Shown piece by piece: positions 24,305-33,718 of a DNA stretch of 64,000 nt (its first letter is position 1; every line of letters starts with the position of its first letter). The DNA comes from Mycobacterium sp. 852002-51971_SCH5477799-a. GTDB taxonomy: Bacteria; Actinomycetota; Actinomycetes; Mycobacteriales; Mycobacteriaceae. The position numbers and the translations under genes were made by a program. The stretch covers positions 124,001 to 188,000 of the forward strand of contig NZ_LZIF01000118.1 of NCBI RefSeq assembly GCF_001667145.1, written 5' to 3'. A model generated the notes under the pieces. The model was not told where the DNA came from. It searched no databases and saw only the letters and a program-made list of their open reading frames with translations.

Positions 24305-25144
24305 CTAATCCGGGGGAGCCACCGCGCAAGTCATGGCCTCGCGCGGCGCGGGCAGCCCGGTGAACTGCTCCACCTGCGCGAAAGCCTGGTGCAGCAGCAT
24401 CTGCAGACCGCTGACCACCCGGCCACCCGCGCCGCTGACCGCGGCGGCCAACGGCGTGGGCCACGGATCGTAGACGGCGTCCAGCAGCACACCGATGCGC
24501 GCGAAGGTGCCGACGTAGCGTTCGGCCACGTCCGCCGGGATGGTGCTGACCAGCACCTCCGCGGCCGCCACCTCGTCGGCCAGCCCGTCGCCGTCCAGGT
24601 CGCAGAACCGGCTCGACACGCCCAGCTGCGTGCCCAGGTCCACCAACCGGGCCGCCTTGTCGGGATTGCGGGCCACCACGGTGATGCCGGCGACGCCCAG
24701 TTGGACCAGCCCGGCGACGGCGGCCGGCGCGGTGCCGCCCGATCCACAGACGAGCGCCCATCCAGAGGTCCGCCCTGTTGACGCGAGCGCCCCCGCGACC
24801 CCGTCGATGTCGGTGTTGTCGGCCCGCCAGCCGGTCGGCGTGCGCACCAGGGTGTTGGCCGAGCCCACCCGCTGCGCGCGGTCGGTGCGCTCGTCGGCGA
24901 ATCGCAGGGCGGCGAACTTGCCCGGCATCGTCACCGACACCCCGGCCCATTCGGGGCCGAATCCGCCGACCACGCCCGGCAGCTGGTCGGCGTCGCACTC
25001 GATGCGCTCGTAGGTCCAATCGGTTAGACCGAGCGCGCGGTAGGCGGCCAGGTGCAACTGCGGGGATTTCGAATGGGCGATTGGCTTACCGAGCACGGCC
25101 GCCCTGCGCGGGCCCGCGCTAGCGGGGTGTGCTGTCGAGGACAC
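24305..25144 (-). CDS. aroE: Shikimate dehydrogenase
   Basis: A 279-residue NADPH-dependent enzyme reducing 3-dehydroshikimate to shikimate. The substrate-binding half has GKPIAHSKSPQLHL and the catalytic Lys in VSVTMPGKFAAL; catalytic Asp lies in NTDIDGVAGAL; the Rossmann motif is VCGSGGTAPAAV. The GTG at 25144 overlaps the mltG stop by 26 bases; the first 12 or so residues are not conserved, so a later start cannot be excluded. It completes the shikimate genes of the window apart from the DAHP and EPSP synthases. Confidence 0.93.
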   Translation of the reverse strand: MSSTAHPASAGPRRAAVLGKPIAHSKSPQLHLAAYRALGLTDWTYERIECDADQLPGVVGGFGPEWAGVSVTMPGKFAALRFADERTDRAQRVGSANTLVRTPTGWRADNTDIDGVAGALASTGRTSGWALVCGSGGTAPAAVAGLVQLGVAGITVVARNPDKAARLVDLGTQLGVSSRFCDLDGDGLADEVAAAEVLVSTIPADVAERYVGTFARIGVLLDAVYDPWPTPLAAAVSGAGGRVVSGLQMLLHQAFAQVEQFTGLPAPREAMTCAVAPPD

Positions 25145-26366
25145 CGTTGTGCTTAGCCAGCTCGATGTTGGCCAGGTGTTGTTGATAGTCGCGGGTGAAC
25201 AGCGTCGTCCCCTGAGCGTCGATGGTGACGAAATACAGCCAGTCGCCGGGCTCAGGGTGCTCGGCGGCGCGCAGCGCGTCGGTGCCGGGCGAACAGATGG
25301 CGGTGGCGGGCAAGCCCTGGGACACGTAGGTGTTCCACGGCGTCTTCTGGGCCCGGTCGGCGTCGCTGGTAGCCACCTCGCGGCGATCCAGCGGGTAGTT
25401 GACCGTCGAGTCGAACTCGAGCGTGTGGTGGGCGTGTAGGCGGTTGTAAATGACCTGCGCGACCTTTGCGAAGTCCTGGGAGTTGGACTCCTGCTGCACC
25501 AGTGACGCCACCACCAGGATGTCGTAGGGCGACAGGCCCATGGCCTGGGCGGTGTCCACCAGCCCGGACTTCAGGTACTCCTCGGCTCCGGCCCCGATCA
25601 GGGTGGCCAGGATGGCCTCAGGCGAAGCGGATGGGTCGATGTTGAACGTGCCGGGCGCGATCAAACCCTCGATCCGGCGGTGGTCCCTGCCGAGCTCGCC
25701 GACGGGTTCGGTGGCCCATGGCGGCACTGCCAACGCCAAGGGAGAGCTGTTGGTCGCGGCCGCGCGCAGGTCCTGCGCCCGGACGCAACGGGTGTCACCG
25801 TCGAGGTCCACGCAGGTGGCTCGCGAGATCAGCGTCAGGATTCCGGGCGTCACCACATTGGTCTTCATGTCGGTGGTGTCGTCGAGCTGACGGCCTTCCG
25901 GGATGACCAGCCGGCCCACCCGGCTATTCGGGTCGGTCAACCGCGCGACGGCGTTGGCCGCCGGGATTTCGGTGCGCATCCGGTAGAAGCCGGGCTGAAT
26001 CGAGTTGATGGCGCTGTTGCCGTGCGCGGCGTTGACGAACGCCCGCACCGTCTTGATGACCTGCTCTTTTTGCAGCGTCTCGCCGATGTTGGTGGTGGAG
26101 TCACCGGCCTGTACCTGAATCACCAGGTCCCGCTTGCCGCTGCCGCTGTAGTCGTCGCCGAGCCCAAACAGGGCGTGCCACAGCTTGCCGCCCATGAAGA
26201 CGCCGGCGACCACCACCACGACGAACACCGCGAGCGCGATCTTTGCGGCGAAGCGCCGCCGACGGCCCCGCTTCGCCTGGTTGCGGGCGACGCGGCTCGA
26301 CCTGCGCCGGGACGGCGCGCCCACCGCCTCGGGCTCGGCCCGTTCCCGCCGTGCGCTGTCAACCAT
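25119..26366 (-). CDS. mltG: Endolytic murein transglycosylase MltG
   Basis: A 415-residue membrane-anchored YceG/MltG protein. A basic cytosolic N-terminus (RRRSSRVARNQAKRGRRRR) precedes one transmembrane helix at about 41-58; a LysM-like subdomain and the catalytic domain follow outside the membrane. The catalytic Glu lies in ASLVQQESNSQDFAKVA, and the family block EFDSTVNYPLDRR is present. It cuts nascent glycan strands and is thought to end peptidoglycan polymerisation. The ATG at 26366 overlaps the ruvX stop by eight bases. Confidence 0.92.
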   Translation of the reverse strand: MVDSARRERAEPEAVGAPSRRRSSRVARNQAKRGRRRRFAAKIALAVFVVVVVAGVFMGGKLWHALFGLGDDYSGSGKRDLVIQVQAGDSTTNIGETLQKEQVIKTVRAFVNAAHGNSAINSIQPGFYRMRTEIPAANAVARLTDPNSRVGRLVIPEGRQLDDTTDMKTNVVTPGILTLISRATCVDLDGDTRCVRAQDLRAAATNSSPLALAVPPWATEPVGELGRDHRRIEGLIAPGTFNIDPSASPEAILATLIGAGAEEYLKSGLVDTAQAMGLSPYDILVVASLVQQESNSQDFAKVAQVIYNRLHAHHTLEFDSTVNYPLDRREVATSDADRAQKTPWNTYVSQGLPATAICSPGTDALRAAEHPEPGDWLYFVTIDAQGTTLFTRDYQQHLANIELAKHNGVLDSTPR

Positions 26367-26865
26367 CGCTGAGCTCCCCCGCCACCGCCGTGCGGCGCTG
26401 ATCCAGCCAGCTCTGCAGGATCGCCACCGCCGCCGCCTGATCGATCACAGCACGCTGTTCCTTGGCCCGCACCCCCGCCGCGCGCAGCGATCGCTGCGCG
26501 GCCACGGTGGTCAACCGCTCGTCGGCCAGCCGCACCGGAGTGGGCGCAATCCGCTGAGCCAACGCGTCGGCCACCTCGATCGCGTCGAGGGCCGACGGGC
26601 CGGTGCGATCGGCCAGCGTGCGCGGCAGCCCGACCACCACCTCGACGGCCTCGTATTCGGCGGCCAGCGCGGCCAGTCGCCGCAGATGTTTGCCGTTGCG
26701 GTCGCGGCGGACGGTTTCGACCGGGGTGGCCAGGATGGCGTCGGGATCGCTGCAGGCCACGCCGATGCGGACGCTGCCGACGTCGATGCCTAGCCGTCGC
26801 CCCCGCCCGGGATCCTGCTGCGGATCGCCGGGCCGGTCAGGCAAGCGGTGCTGTGTCAAGACCAC
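26359..26865 (-). CDS. ruvX: Putative pre-16S rRNA nuclease / RuvX (YqgF)
   Basis: A 168-residue RNase H-like protein. The first acidic residue is in LGIDVGSVRIGVA; later conserved blocks are VVVGLPRTLADRTGPSA, LADERLTTVAAQRSL and VIDQAAAVAILQSWLD with the final Asp. In E. coli YqgF matures the 16S rRNA 5' end; a Holliday-junction role was also proposed. The GTG start comes directly after the alaS TGA, so the two are co-translated, and the gene runs on into mltG. Confidence 0.92.
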   Translation of the reverse strand: MVLTQHRLPDRPGDPQQDPGRGRRLGIDVGSVRIGVACSDPDAILATPVETVRRDRNGKHLRRLAALAAEYEAVEVVVGLPRTLADRTGPSALDAIEVADALAQRIAPTPVRLADERLTTVAAQRSLRAAGVRAKEQRAVIDQAAAVAILQSWLDQRRTAVAGELSDG

Positions 26866-29568
26866 TCAATCGACCCGCGCTATCGCGGCGATCTCGGCAC
26901 GTATCGCGTCGAGCGCCACGTCGATGGCTGCCGGGTCCTTACCCGAACCCTGCGCCAGGTCAGCCTTGCCGCCGCCACGTCCGTCGACGGTCGCGGCGAG
27001 CTGCTTGACCAGGTCGTTGGCGCGAAGGCCGAGATCTTGGGCGGCCGGGTTGGCGGCGACCGCATACGGCACCGACCCGCCTTCGCCCTCGGCGATCAGC
27101 GCGACCACCGCGGGATCGCTGCCCAGCTTGCCGCGAATATCCCCGACCAGGGAGCGCAGATCGGCCGCCGTCATCCCGCCCGACATCCGCTGCGCCACCA
27201 CCCGGACGTTACCGATACGCTCCGCGCCGGCCGCGGCGTTGGTCGCGGCGGCCCGCGCCCCGGCCAGCCGGGCGCGTTCGAGTTCCTTCTCCGCCGCCTT
27301 GAGCCGCTCGACCAGGTTGGCCACCCGGGCGGGCACCTCGTGGGACGGCACCTTCAGCGACGACGCCAGTCCCGCCATCAGCGCGCGTTCCTTGGCCAGG
27401 TGCCGGAACGACTCGAGCCCGACGTAGGCCTCCACCCGGCGCACGCCGGAGCCGACCGAGGATTCGCCCAGGATCGTCACCGGGCCGATCTGAGCCGAGT
27501 TGTGCACGTGAGTGCCCCCGCAGAGCTCCAGCGAAAACGGGCCGCCGATCTCCACCACCCGAACCTCGTCGGGGTAGGCCTCGCCGAACATGGCCATCGC
27601 GCCCATCGCCTTGGCCTTGTCCAACTGCTCGGTGAACGTGTGCACCTCGAAGTCGGCCTGCACGGCCTGGTTCGTCACCTCTTCGACCTCGGTGCGCTGT
27701 CCCTCGGACAGCGGACCCTGCCAGTTGAAGTCGAACCGCAGGTAGCCCGGCCGGTTCAGCGATCCAGCCTGAACGGCGTTGGGGCCCAATACCTGTCGCA
27801 GCGCCGCATGCACCATGTGGGTGCCCGAGTGCCCCTGGGTGGCGCCGCGGCGCCACTGCGGGTCGACCGCGGCGACGACGGTATCGCCCTCCACGAATTC
27901 ACCGGACTCGACGTTAACCCGATGTACCCACAGGGTTTTGGCAATTTTCTGCACATCGGTGACCGCGGCGCGGGCGCTCTGTCCGGCACCCGTCCCACTG
28001 ATGGAGCCCTCGTCGGCAATTTGGCCGCCGGCCTCGGCGTACAACGGAGTGCGGTCGAGCACGAGTTCAACCCGGTCCGCCCCTTCGGCGCCGTGGGCGA
28101 CCACCGGAACCCGCTTGCCGTCGACGAAGATGCCCAGAATCTTTGCCTCGGAGGTCAGTTCGTCGAAGCCGGTGAACTCGGTGGGCCCGGCGTCCACCAG
28201 TTCGCGGTAGGCGGTCAGGTCGGCGTGTGCGTGCTTACGCGCGGCGGCATCGGCCTTGGCGCGGCGGCGCTGCTCGGCCATCAATTCCCGGAAGCCGACT
28301 TCGTCCACCCGCAGGCCGGCCTCGGACGCCATCTCCAGCGTGAGCTCGATGGGGAAGCCGTACGTGTCGTGCAAGGTGAAAGCATCCGAGCCCGAAATCC
28401 CTTTCGCGCCAGAGGCTTTGGTAGTGCCGGCCACCTCGTCGAACAGCTTCGAACCCGCCGTCAGTGTGCGATTGAATGCGGTTTCCTCGGCGACGGCGAT
28501 CCGCCGGATGCGGTCGAAATCGGCGACCAGTTCGGGATACGACGGGCCCATCGCGTCGCGCACGGTGGCCATCAGGTCACCGACGATGGGTCCCTCGATG
28601 TCGAGCAGCTTGGCCGAGCGAATCACCCGGCGCAGCAACCGGCGCAGCACGTAGCCCCGGCCATCATTGCCGGGTGTGACGCCGTCGCCGATCAGAATGG
28701 CCGCGGTGCGACTGTGGTCGGCGATGACCCGGTAGCGCACGTCGTCTTCGTGGTTGCCTACGTCGTACCCACGCGGTGCCCGCGCTGCCGCGGTGTCGAT
28801 GACGGGCCGCAACAGGTCGGTCTCGTACACGTTGTGCACGCCCTGCAGGATGAAAGCGACCCGCTCCACCCCCATGCCGGTGTCAATGTTCTTGCGCGGC
28901 AACGGCCCCAGGATCTCGAAGTCGGCCTTGCCGGTGCCCTCGCCGCGTTCGTTCTGCATGAACACGAGGTTCCAGATCTCGATGTAGCGGTCCTCGTTGG
29001 CGATCGGGCCGCCCTCGACGCCGAACTCCGGCCCGCGGTCGTAGTAGATCTCCGAGGACGGGCCGCACGGGCCGGGGATGCCCATCGACCAGTAGTTGTC
29101 TTCCATGCCGCGGCGCTGGATGCGGTCCTCCGGCAGCCCGGCGATTTCCTGCCACAGCCGCACGGCCTCGTCGTCGTCGAAAAAGACTGTCGTCCAGATG
29201 CGTTCGGGATCGAGGCCGTAGCCGCCCTGCTCGACGCTGTTGGTCAGCAGGCTCCACGCGAGTTCGATGGCCCGACGCTTGAAGTAGTCGCCGAACGAGA
29301 AGTTGCCGGCCATCTGAAAGAACGTGTTGTGCCGGGTGGTGATACCGACCTCGTCGATATCCGGGGTGCGGATGCACTTCTGGATGCTGGTGGCGGTCGA
29401 GTATTCGGGGGTCCGCGCACCCAGGAAGTAGGGCACGAACTGGACCATGCCGGCGTTGACGAACAACAGGTTGGGGTCGTCCAGTATCACCGATGCGCTC
29501 GGCACCTCGGTGTGCCCCGCCTCCACGAAATGATCAAGAAACCGTTTCCTGATCTCGTGTGTCTGCAC
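26866..29568 (-). CDS. alaS: Alanyl-tRNA synthetase
   Basis: A 900-residue class II synthetase. The aminoacylation domain shows GHTEVPSASVILDDPNLLF, TRHNTFFQMAGNFSFG and motif 3 in GRGYVLRRLLRRVIRSAKLL (as separate blocks). The editing domain has the zinc-binding HSGTHMVHAALR and CGGTHVHNSAQIG. The C-terminal glycine-rich domain ends with RGGGKADLAQGSG. The GTG at 29568 (Val-Gln-Thr-His-Glu-Ile) matches the conserved mycobacterial N-terminus. It heads alaS-ruvX-mltG-aroE. The 131 bases to the next gene hold nothing recognisable. Confidence 0.96.
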   Translation of the reverse strand: MQTHEIRKRFLDHFVEAGHTEVPSASVILDDPNLLFVNAGMVQFVPYFLGARTPEYSTATSIQKCIRTPDIDEVGITTRHNTFFQMAGNFSFGDYFKRRAIELAWSLLTNSVEQGGYGLDPERIWTTVFFDDDEAVRLWQEIAGLPEDRIQRRGMEDNYWSMGIPGPCGPSSEIYYDRGPEFGVEGGPIANEDRYIEIWNLVFMQNERGEGTGKADFEILGPLPRKNIDTGMGVERVAFILQGVHNVYETDLLRPVIDTAAARAPRGYDVGNHEDDVRYRVIADHSRTAAILIGDGVTPGNDGRGYVLRRLLRRVIRSAKLLDIEGPIVGDLMATVRDAMGPSYPELVADFDRIRRIAVAEETAFNRTLTAGSKLFDEVAGTTKASGAKGISGSDAFTLHDTYGFPIELTLEMASEAGLRVDEVGFRELMAEQRRRAKADAAARKHAHADLTAYRELVDAGPTEFTGFDELTSEAKILGIFVDGKRVPVVAHGAEGADRVELVLDRTPLYAEAGGQIADEGSISGTGAGQSARAAVTDVQKIAKTLWVHRVNVESGEFVEGDTVVAAVDPQWRRGATQGHSGTHMVHAALRQVLGPNAVQAGSLNRPGYLRFDFNWQGPLSEGQRTEVEEVTNQAVQADFEVHTFTEQLDKAKAMGAMAMFGEAYPDEVRVVEIGGPFSLELCGGTHVHNSAQIGPVTILGESSVGSGVRRVEAYVGLESFRHLAKERALMAGLASSLKVPSHEVPARVANLVERLKAAEKELERARLAGARAAATNAAAGAERIGNVRVVAQRMSGGMTAADLRSLVGDIRGKLGSDPAVVALIAEGEGGSVPYAVAANPAAQDLGLRANDLVKQLAATVDGRGGGKADLAQGSGKDPAAIDVALDAIRAEIAAIARVD

Positions 29569-29699
29569 TTTCGGAGTCCGCTTCTTCCTGTTACTTCGAC
29601 GTCTGCATCCCAGCCTATTCGCCGGCGCATGGGAAGCCCGTCTAACGACGCATTTCGACCGCTCACAGTACCTGCCCCGGCGCGACGGGCACCGAGGCG

Positions 29700-30101
29700 C
29701 TAACCCTCCAGAAAGCTCAGCCGGACCGAGCGTTGCGGGTTGTCCCGGTTCAGGTCGACCAGGACGATGCTCTGCCACGTGCCCAGCATTGGCTCACCGG
29801 CCGACACCGGAACCGTCACCGACGGCGCGACGAGCGCCGGCATCACATGGTCGGCGCCGTGGCCCGCGGAGCCGTGCGAATGCCGGTAACGATCGTCGCG
29901 CGGCAGCAGGCGCTCCAGCGCGTCGACCAGGTCGTCGTCGGAACCGGCACCCGTCTCGATGATGGCCACCCCGGCCGTGGCGTGCGGAACGAACACGTTG
30001 CACAGGCCGTCCCCCCGCGAAAAGCAGAACCCGCGCACCGCCTCGGTCAGATCGACGATTCGGCGGCGCGAGGTGTCCACGTCCAACAAATCGGTATGCA
30101 C
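29700..30101 (-). CDS. YjbQ/UPF0047 family protein
   Basis: A 133-residue single-domain protein of the YjbQ family (Rv2556c position). Conserved blocks: GLCNVFVPHATAGVAIIE, DDRYRHSHGSAGHGADHVMP and GTWQSIVLVDLN. The His/Glu/Asp residues form the family's metal-like pocket; some members show thiamine-phosphate synthase activity in vitro, but the physiological role is unsettled. The GTG start at 30101 gives the family length. A separate transcription unit from alaS. Confidence 0.85.
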   Translation of the reverse strand: MHTDLLDVDTSRRRIVDLTEAVRGFCFSRGDGLCNVFVPHATAGVAIIETGAGSDDDLVDALERLLPRDDRYRHSHGSAGHGADHVMPALVAPSVTVPVSAGEPMLGTWQSIVLVDLNRDNPQRSVRLSFLEG

Positions 30102-30280
30102 CCGGCCAAGCCTACGGCGCGAGCCTTGAGGCCAGCCAATGCATTGTGAGCGCTGCCACAGAGTTCAGGGCAGCGAAGAAGCTTGCCGAAAGCGTTGCGG
30201 CGACTAATCGGCAGGAGGAAGGTAGCGGGTGGGACCGGTGGCGCCGCCGGGGCGCCGCCCCGACACAGGAGGGGCCGACC

Positions 30281-30904
30281 GTGTACGCACGCTCCACCAC
30301 CATCCAGGCGCAACCCCTGTCCGTCGACATAGGTATTGCGCATGTTCGCGATGTCGTCATGCCCGCCCTCACCGAAATCGATGGGTGTGTGGGGCTGTCG
30401 CTGTTGGTCGACCGGCAATCCGGCACCTGCATCGCCACCAGCGCGTGGGAAACCATCGACGCGATGCGCCGCAGCGCCGAGCATGTCGCACCGATCCGGG
30501 ACCGTGCCGCGCTGATGTTCGACGGCAGCGCGCGCGTCGAGGAATGGGACATCCCGTTGCTGCACCGCGACCACCCCTCCCGCGCTGGGGCGTGTGTGCG
30601 GGCCACCTGGCTCAAAGTGGTCCCCGACCAGCTGAACCGGTCGCTGGAGTTCTACCGGATGGCGGTGCTGCCCGAGATGGAGAATCTCGACGGTTTCTGC
30701 AGCGCCAGCCTGATGGTCGACCACCCCGCCTGTCGCCGCGCCGTGAGCTGCTCCACGTTCGACTCCATGGAAGCGATGGCCCGCAACCGCGACCGCGCCA
30801 GCGAACTGCGCAGCAGGCGGGTGCGTGACCTGGGCGCCGAAGTGATCGACGTCGCCGAGTTCGAGCTGGCGATCGCGCACCTTCGGGTGCCCGAGCTGGT
30901 CTAG
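30281..30904 (+). CDS. Conserved mycobacterial protein (Rv2557/Rv2558-like)
   Basis: A 207-residue soluble protein resembling the paralogous pair Rv2557/Rv2558, which from memory respond to starvation. It seems to consist of two ABM/dimeric alpha-beta barrel-like halves: compare VGLSLLVDRQSGTCIATSAWE with GFCSASLMVDHPACRRAVSC and the following TIDAMRRS / SMEAMARN helices. An AGGAGGGG at 30267-30274 sits seven bases before the GTG at 30281 and decides this start; a longer opening from 30146 has no such site. Only one copy is present here. Molecular function unknown. Confidence 0.75.
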   Translation: MYARSTTIQAQPLSVDIGIAHVRDVVMPALTEIDGCVGLSLLVDRQSGTCIATSAWETIDAMRRSAEHVAPIRDRAALMFDGSARVEEWDIPLLHRDHPSRAGACVRATWLKVVPDQLNRSLEFYRMAVLPEMENLDGFCSASLMVDHPACRRAVSCSTFDSMEAMARNRDRASELRSRRVRDLGAEVIDVAEFELAIAHLRVPELV

Positions 30905-30908
30905 CGCG

Positions 30909-31244
30909 TCAGCGCAGCGCGTCGCCGGGGAATCCGCGGCAGGCGTGCACCTCGTAGGTGAAGACCCCCGCGGCGACCCCGGGGTCGTCGGCCATGATGG
31001 CCGTGGTGTCCTCGACCGTCGCCGCGAACACCCCGATGCCGCAGACGTCGGATTCGTCGCTGACCGGCAGGACCACGGCGAGCACGCCGTCGTCGCGCAG
31101 CCCGAAATTGCGCCGGCCGTGCTCCCAGATGACGCCGACTGACGACTCGTCGACGAACCTCGGGCCGCGCTTGAGGATGACGACGCTGTAGGCCTTGGCG
31201 GTGGGCAGCAGCCGGCGCATCTCTTCGTCGGTGAAGGTTTTCAT
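30909..31244 (-). CDS. YciI-like (YCII-related) small protein
   Basis: A 111-residue protein with the pattern of the YCII-related dimeric alpha-beta fold: a strand with AYSVVILKRGPRF, GVIWEHGRRNFGLRDDG, and IMADDPGVAAGVFTYEVHACRGF near the end. Its ATG overlaps the rarA stop as ATGA, so it is translated with rarA. No catalytic function is established for this branch. It converges on the Rv2557-like gene, four bases apart. Confidence 0.7.
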   Translation of the reverse strand: MKTFTDEEMRRLLPTAKAYSVVILKRGPRFVDESSVGVIWEHGRRNFGLRDDGVLAVVLPVSDESDVCGIGVFAATVEDTTAIMADDPGVAAGVFTYEVHACRGFPGDALR

Positions 31245-32602
31245 GACGGTTTCCTCTTGTTGCGGATGATCGCGCGCAGCCGGTCCAGCCGGCCGGCCAT
31301 TTCGCGTTCGCCGCCGCGGCCGGTGGGCCGGTAGTAGTCGACACCGACCAGTTCGTCGGGTGGATATTGTTGCGCGACAACGCCATCCGGGTGGTCGTGG
31401 GAGTACTGGTAGCCCTGTGCGTTGCCCAGCCCCGCCGCGCCCGAATAGTGCCCGTCGCGCAGATGCGGCGGAACCAGTCCGGCTTTGCCGGCCCTGATGT
31501 CGGCCATCGCCGCACCCAGCGCCGTGGTAACCGCGTTCGACTTCGGCGCGCTGGCCAGATAGATCGTGCAGTGCGCCAGGGTGAGCTGCGCCTCGGGCAT
31601 GCCGATCAGCGCCACCGTCTGTGCGGCCGCAACCGCGAGCTGCAGCGCGGCCGGGTCGGCCATGCCGATGTCCTCGCTGGCCAGGATCATCAGCCGGCGC
31701 GCGACGAACCGGGGGTCCTCGCCGGCGACCAGCATGCGGGCCAGGTAGTGCAGCGCGGCGTCGACGTCCGAGCCGCGGATCGACTTGATGAAGGCGCTGA
31801 TGACGTCGTAGTGCTGGTCGCCGTCGCGGTCGTAGCGCACCGCGGCCTCGTCCAGGGACTGCTCAACGGCTGCGACGGTCAGCTCGCCGTCGGGCTCGAC
31901 CGCCTCGGCGGCGACCTCCAGCGCGGTCAACGCGCGGCGGGCGTCGCCGGCGGCCAGCCGCACCACCAGGTCGACGGCCTCGGGCGCGACGGTGACCTGA
32001 CCGCCCAGCCCGCGCGGGTCCTCGATCGCGCGCCGCACCACGGTGCGGATGTCGTCGGCGCTCAGCGGCCGCAGCTGCAGGATCAGCGAGCGCGACAACA
32101 GCGGCGCCACCACCGAGAAGCTCGGGTTCTCCGTGGTTGCCGCCACGAGGAGCACCACCCGGTTCTCCACCGCGGACAACAGCGCGTCCTGCTGGGTCTT
32201 GGAGAACCGATGTACCTCGTCGATGAACAGCACCGTCTGCTCCCCGGACAGCAGCGCCCGGCGCGCGGTGTCGATCACGGCCCGAACGTCTTTGACGCCG
32301 GCCGACAGGGCCGACAGCGCCTCGAACCGGCGGCCGGTCGCCTGCGAGATCAGCGCGGCAAGCGTCGTCTTACCGCTGCCGGGCGGGCCGTACAGGATGG
32401 CCGACGCCACGCCCGAACCCTCGACCAGGCGGCGCAGCGGGGATCCGGGCGCCAACAGATGGTCCTGCCCGACCACCTCGTCCAGCGATGCCGGACGCAT
32501 CCGGACCGCCAGCGGTGCGCCGCCCGACACGCCCAGCCCGTGATCGCTTGACTGCGACGGGCCGGGCAGGTCAAACAGACCGTCGGACACGGCTTCAGGC
32601 AT
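31241..32602 (-). CDS. rarA: Replication-associated recombination ATPase RarA/MgsA
   Basis: A 453-residue AAA+ ATPase related to clamp loaders, acting at stalled replication forks. Walker A is LYGPPGSGKTTLAA, Walker B VLFIDEVHRFSKTQ, sensor 1 AATTENPSF, and the C-terminal oligomerisation region includes QHYDVISAFIKSIRGSD and DPRFVARRLMILASEDIG. ATG 32602 (MPEAVSDGLF) is preferred over the GTG at 32620 because it matches the conserved mycobacterial N-terminus. Translationally coupled to the YciI-like gene downstream. Confidence 0.93.
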   Translation of the reverse strand: MPEAVSDGLFDLPGPSQSSDHGLGVSGGAPLAVRMRPASLDEVVGQDHLLAPGSPLRRLVEGSGVASAILYGPPGSGKTTLAALISQATGRRFEALSALSAGVKDVRAVIDTARRALLSGEQTVLFIDEVHRFSKTQQDALLSAVENRVVLLVAATTENPSFSVVAPLLSRSLILQLRPLSADDIRTVVRRAIEDPRGLGGQVTVAPEAVDLVVRLAAGDARRALTALEVAAEAVEPDGELTVAAVEQSLDEAAVRYDRDGDQHYDVISAFIKSIRGSDVDAALHYLARMLVAGEDPRFVARRLMILASEDIGMADPAALQLAVAAAQTVALIGMPEAQLTLAHCTIYLASAPKSNAVTTALGAAMADIRAGKAGLVPPHLRDGHYSGAAGLGNAQGYQYSHDHPDGVVAQQYPPDELVGVDYYRPTGRGGEREMAGRLDRLRAIIRNKRKPS

Positions 32603-32713
32603 ACCACGAAGCCGCGACACGGCGGCGACTCATATGGCGGGGTCTGCAAGCCCGTCGGATACTTGTTAAGTTCTGCGACGCATGCCCAGAACGTCGACGA
32701 CGTAGGAGCGGCC

Positions 32714-33649
32714 ATGAGCCAACCCCCGGAGTACCCCGGCAATCCGATCGGCCCGCAAGGCAATCCTGAGCCCTCCGGTTACCCGCCCCCCGGATACGGG
32801 CCACCTCCCGGCTCCGCGCCGCCGCCCGGATACGGGCCACCACCCGGCTCCGCGCCGCCCCCCGGATATGGGCCACCACCGGGTTACGGTCCACCCCAAC
32901 AGCCCGGCTACCCGCCGCCGGGCTACGGCGGCCCGCAACGGTTCAGCATCAGCGAAGCCTTCTCCTGGGCGTTCAACAAGTTCGGTAAGAACGCCGTGCC
33001 GCTGATCGTTGCGTTGCTGGTGTACGCCGTGGTCGGGCTGATCCTTTACGCCCTGGTCTTCGTGCTGTTGGGCGGGGGCGACGCGACGACGAGCAACGCC
33101 GACGGAAACTATGGCGCATCGTTTGCGGGGAGCGTGGGCGGCGTCGGCGCGATCGTCCTGCAGATCGTGATTTTCGTCTACACCATTTTCGTCCAGGCGG
33201 CGTTCCTGTCGGGCGCCCTCGACATAGCCGACGCCCGGCCGGTGACCGTCAGTTCCTTCTTCAAGCCGCGCCACTTCGGCAACGCGCTGCTGGCCGCGGC
33301 ACTGCTCAGCGTGATCAGCGCGGCCCTGGACGCGGTGTCGCTGATCCCGCCGACGATTCTCTTCAACTTGGTGGCGCTGTTGGCGGTTGCGGTCTTCAGC
33401 TTCTTCGCGCTATTCACCATCGCCTTCGCGACGGATCGCGACCTGCCCCCGATCGAGGCGCTGAAGGCAAGCTTCACCACGGTCCGCTCCGACATCGGCA
33501 GCACCTTGCTGTCGTGGCTGGTGCAGTTCGCGATCGTGCTGGTCGGTGCCCTTCTCTGCCTGGTCGGGCTCGTCGTCGCCGCCCCGGTAGCGCTGTTGAT
33601 CCAGGTCTACACCTACCGCCGGCTGTCCGGCGGATCGGTCGCGCCGTGA
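32714..33649 (+). CDS. Pro/Gly-rich membrane protein (Rv2560-like)
   Basis: A 311-residue protein. Residues 1-75 are a Pro/Gly/Tyr-rich cytosolic tail with tandem PPPGYG units; the rest contains about six membrane helices (first near 95-120, last near 275-300) and resembles the glycerophosphoryl-diester-like or 'DUF975-type' membrane family only loosely. It matches Rv2560 in position and design. The ATG has a TAGGAG site six bases upstream. Such tails in mycobacteria often mediate protein contacts; the function is unknown. Confidence 0.78.
   Translation: MSQPPEYPGNPIGPQGNPEPSGYPPPGYGPPPGSAPPPGYGPPPGSAPPPGYGPPPGYGPPQQPGYPPPGYGGPQRFSISEAFSWAFNKFGKNAVPLIVALLVYAVVGLILYALVFVLLGGGDATTSNADGNYGASFAGSVGGVGAIVLQIVIFVYTIFVQAAFLSGALDIADARPVTVSSFFKPRHFGNALLAAALLSVISAALDAVSLIPPTILFNLVALLAVAVFSFFALFTIAFATDRDLPPIEALKASFTTVRSDIGSTLLSWLVQFAIVLVGALLCLVGLVVAAPVALLIQVYTYRRLSGGSVAP
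32783..32890 (+). repeat. In-gene tandem repeat, 36-bp units
   Basis: Three 36-base units encode PPPGYGPPPGSA twice and then PPPGYGPPPGYG (residues 24-59 of the Pro/Gly-rich membrane protein). The units are nearly identical at DNA level, so copy number could vary between strains. Confidence 0.7.
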
Positions 33650-33718
33650 GTCCCCTGACTGCCGCCGTCAACTGAGCCGGCCCCGCTGCCTCAGTCGGGT
33701 TACCAGGCCGGCCCGCAA

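Noticed and set aside
26848..29703. A 951-codon open frame on the plus strand across alaS
   Set aside because: It mirrors alaS codon by codon on the other strand; the His/Arg/Gly-rich translation has no domain. Such shadows are normal in high-GC DNA.
30146..30280. Earlier start (GTG 30146) for the Rv2557-like gene
   Set aside because: No ribosome-binding site there, whereas AGGAGGGG precedes GTG 30281 at ideal spacing.
32783..32890. CRISPR-like or mobile repeat
   Set aside because: The 36-base units are contiguous, without spacers, and encode a PPPGYG protein repeat in frame.
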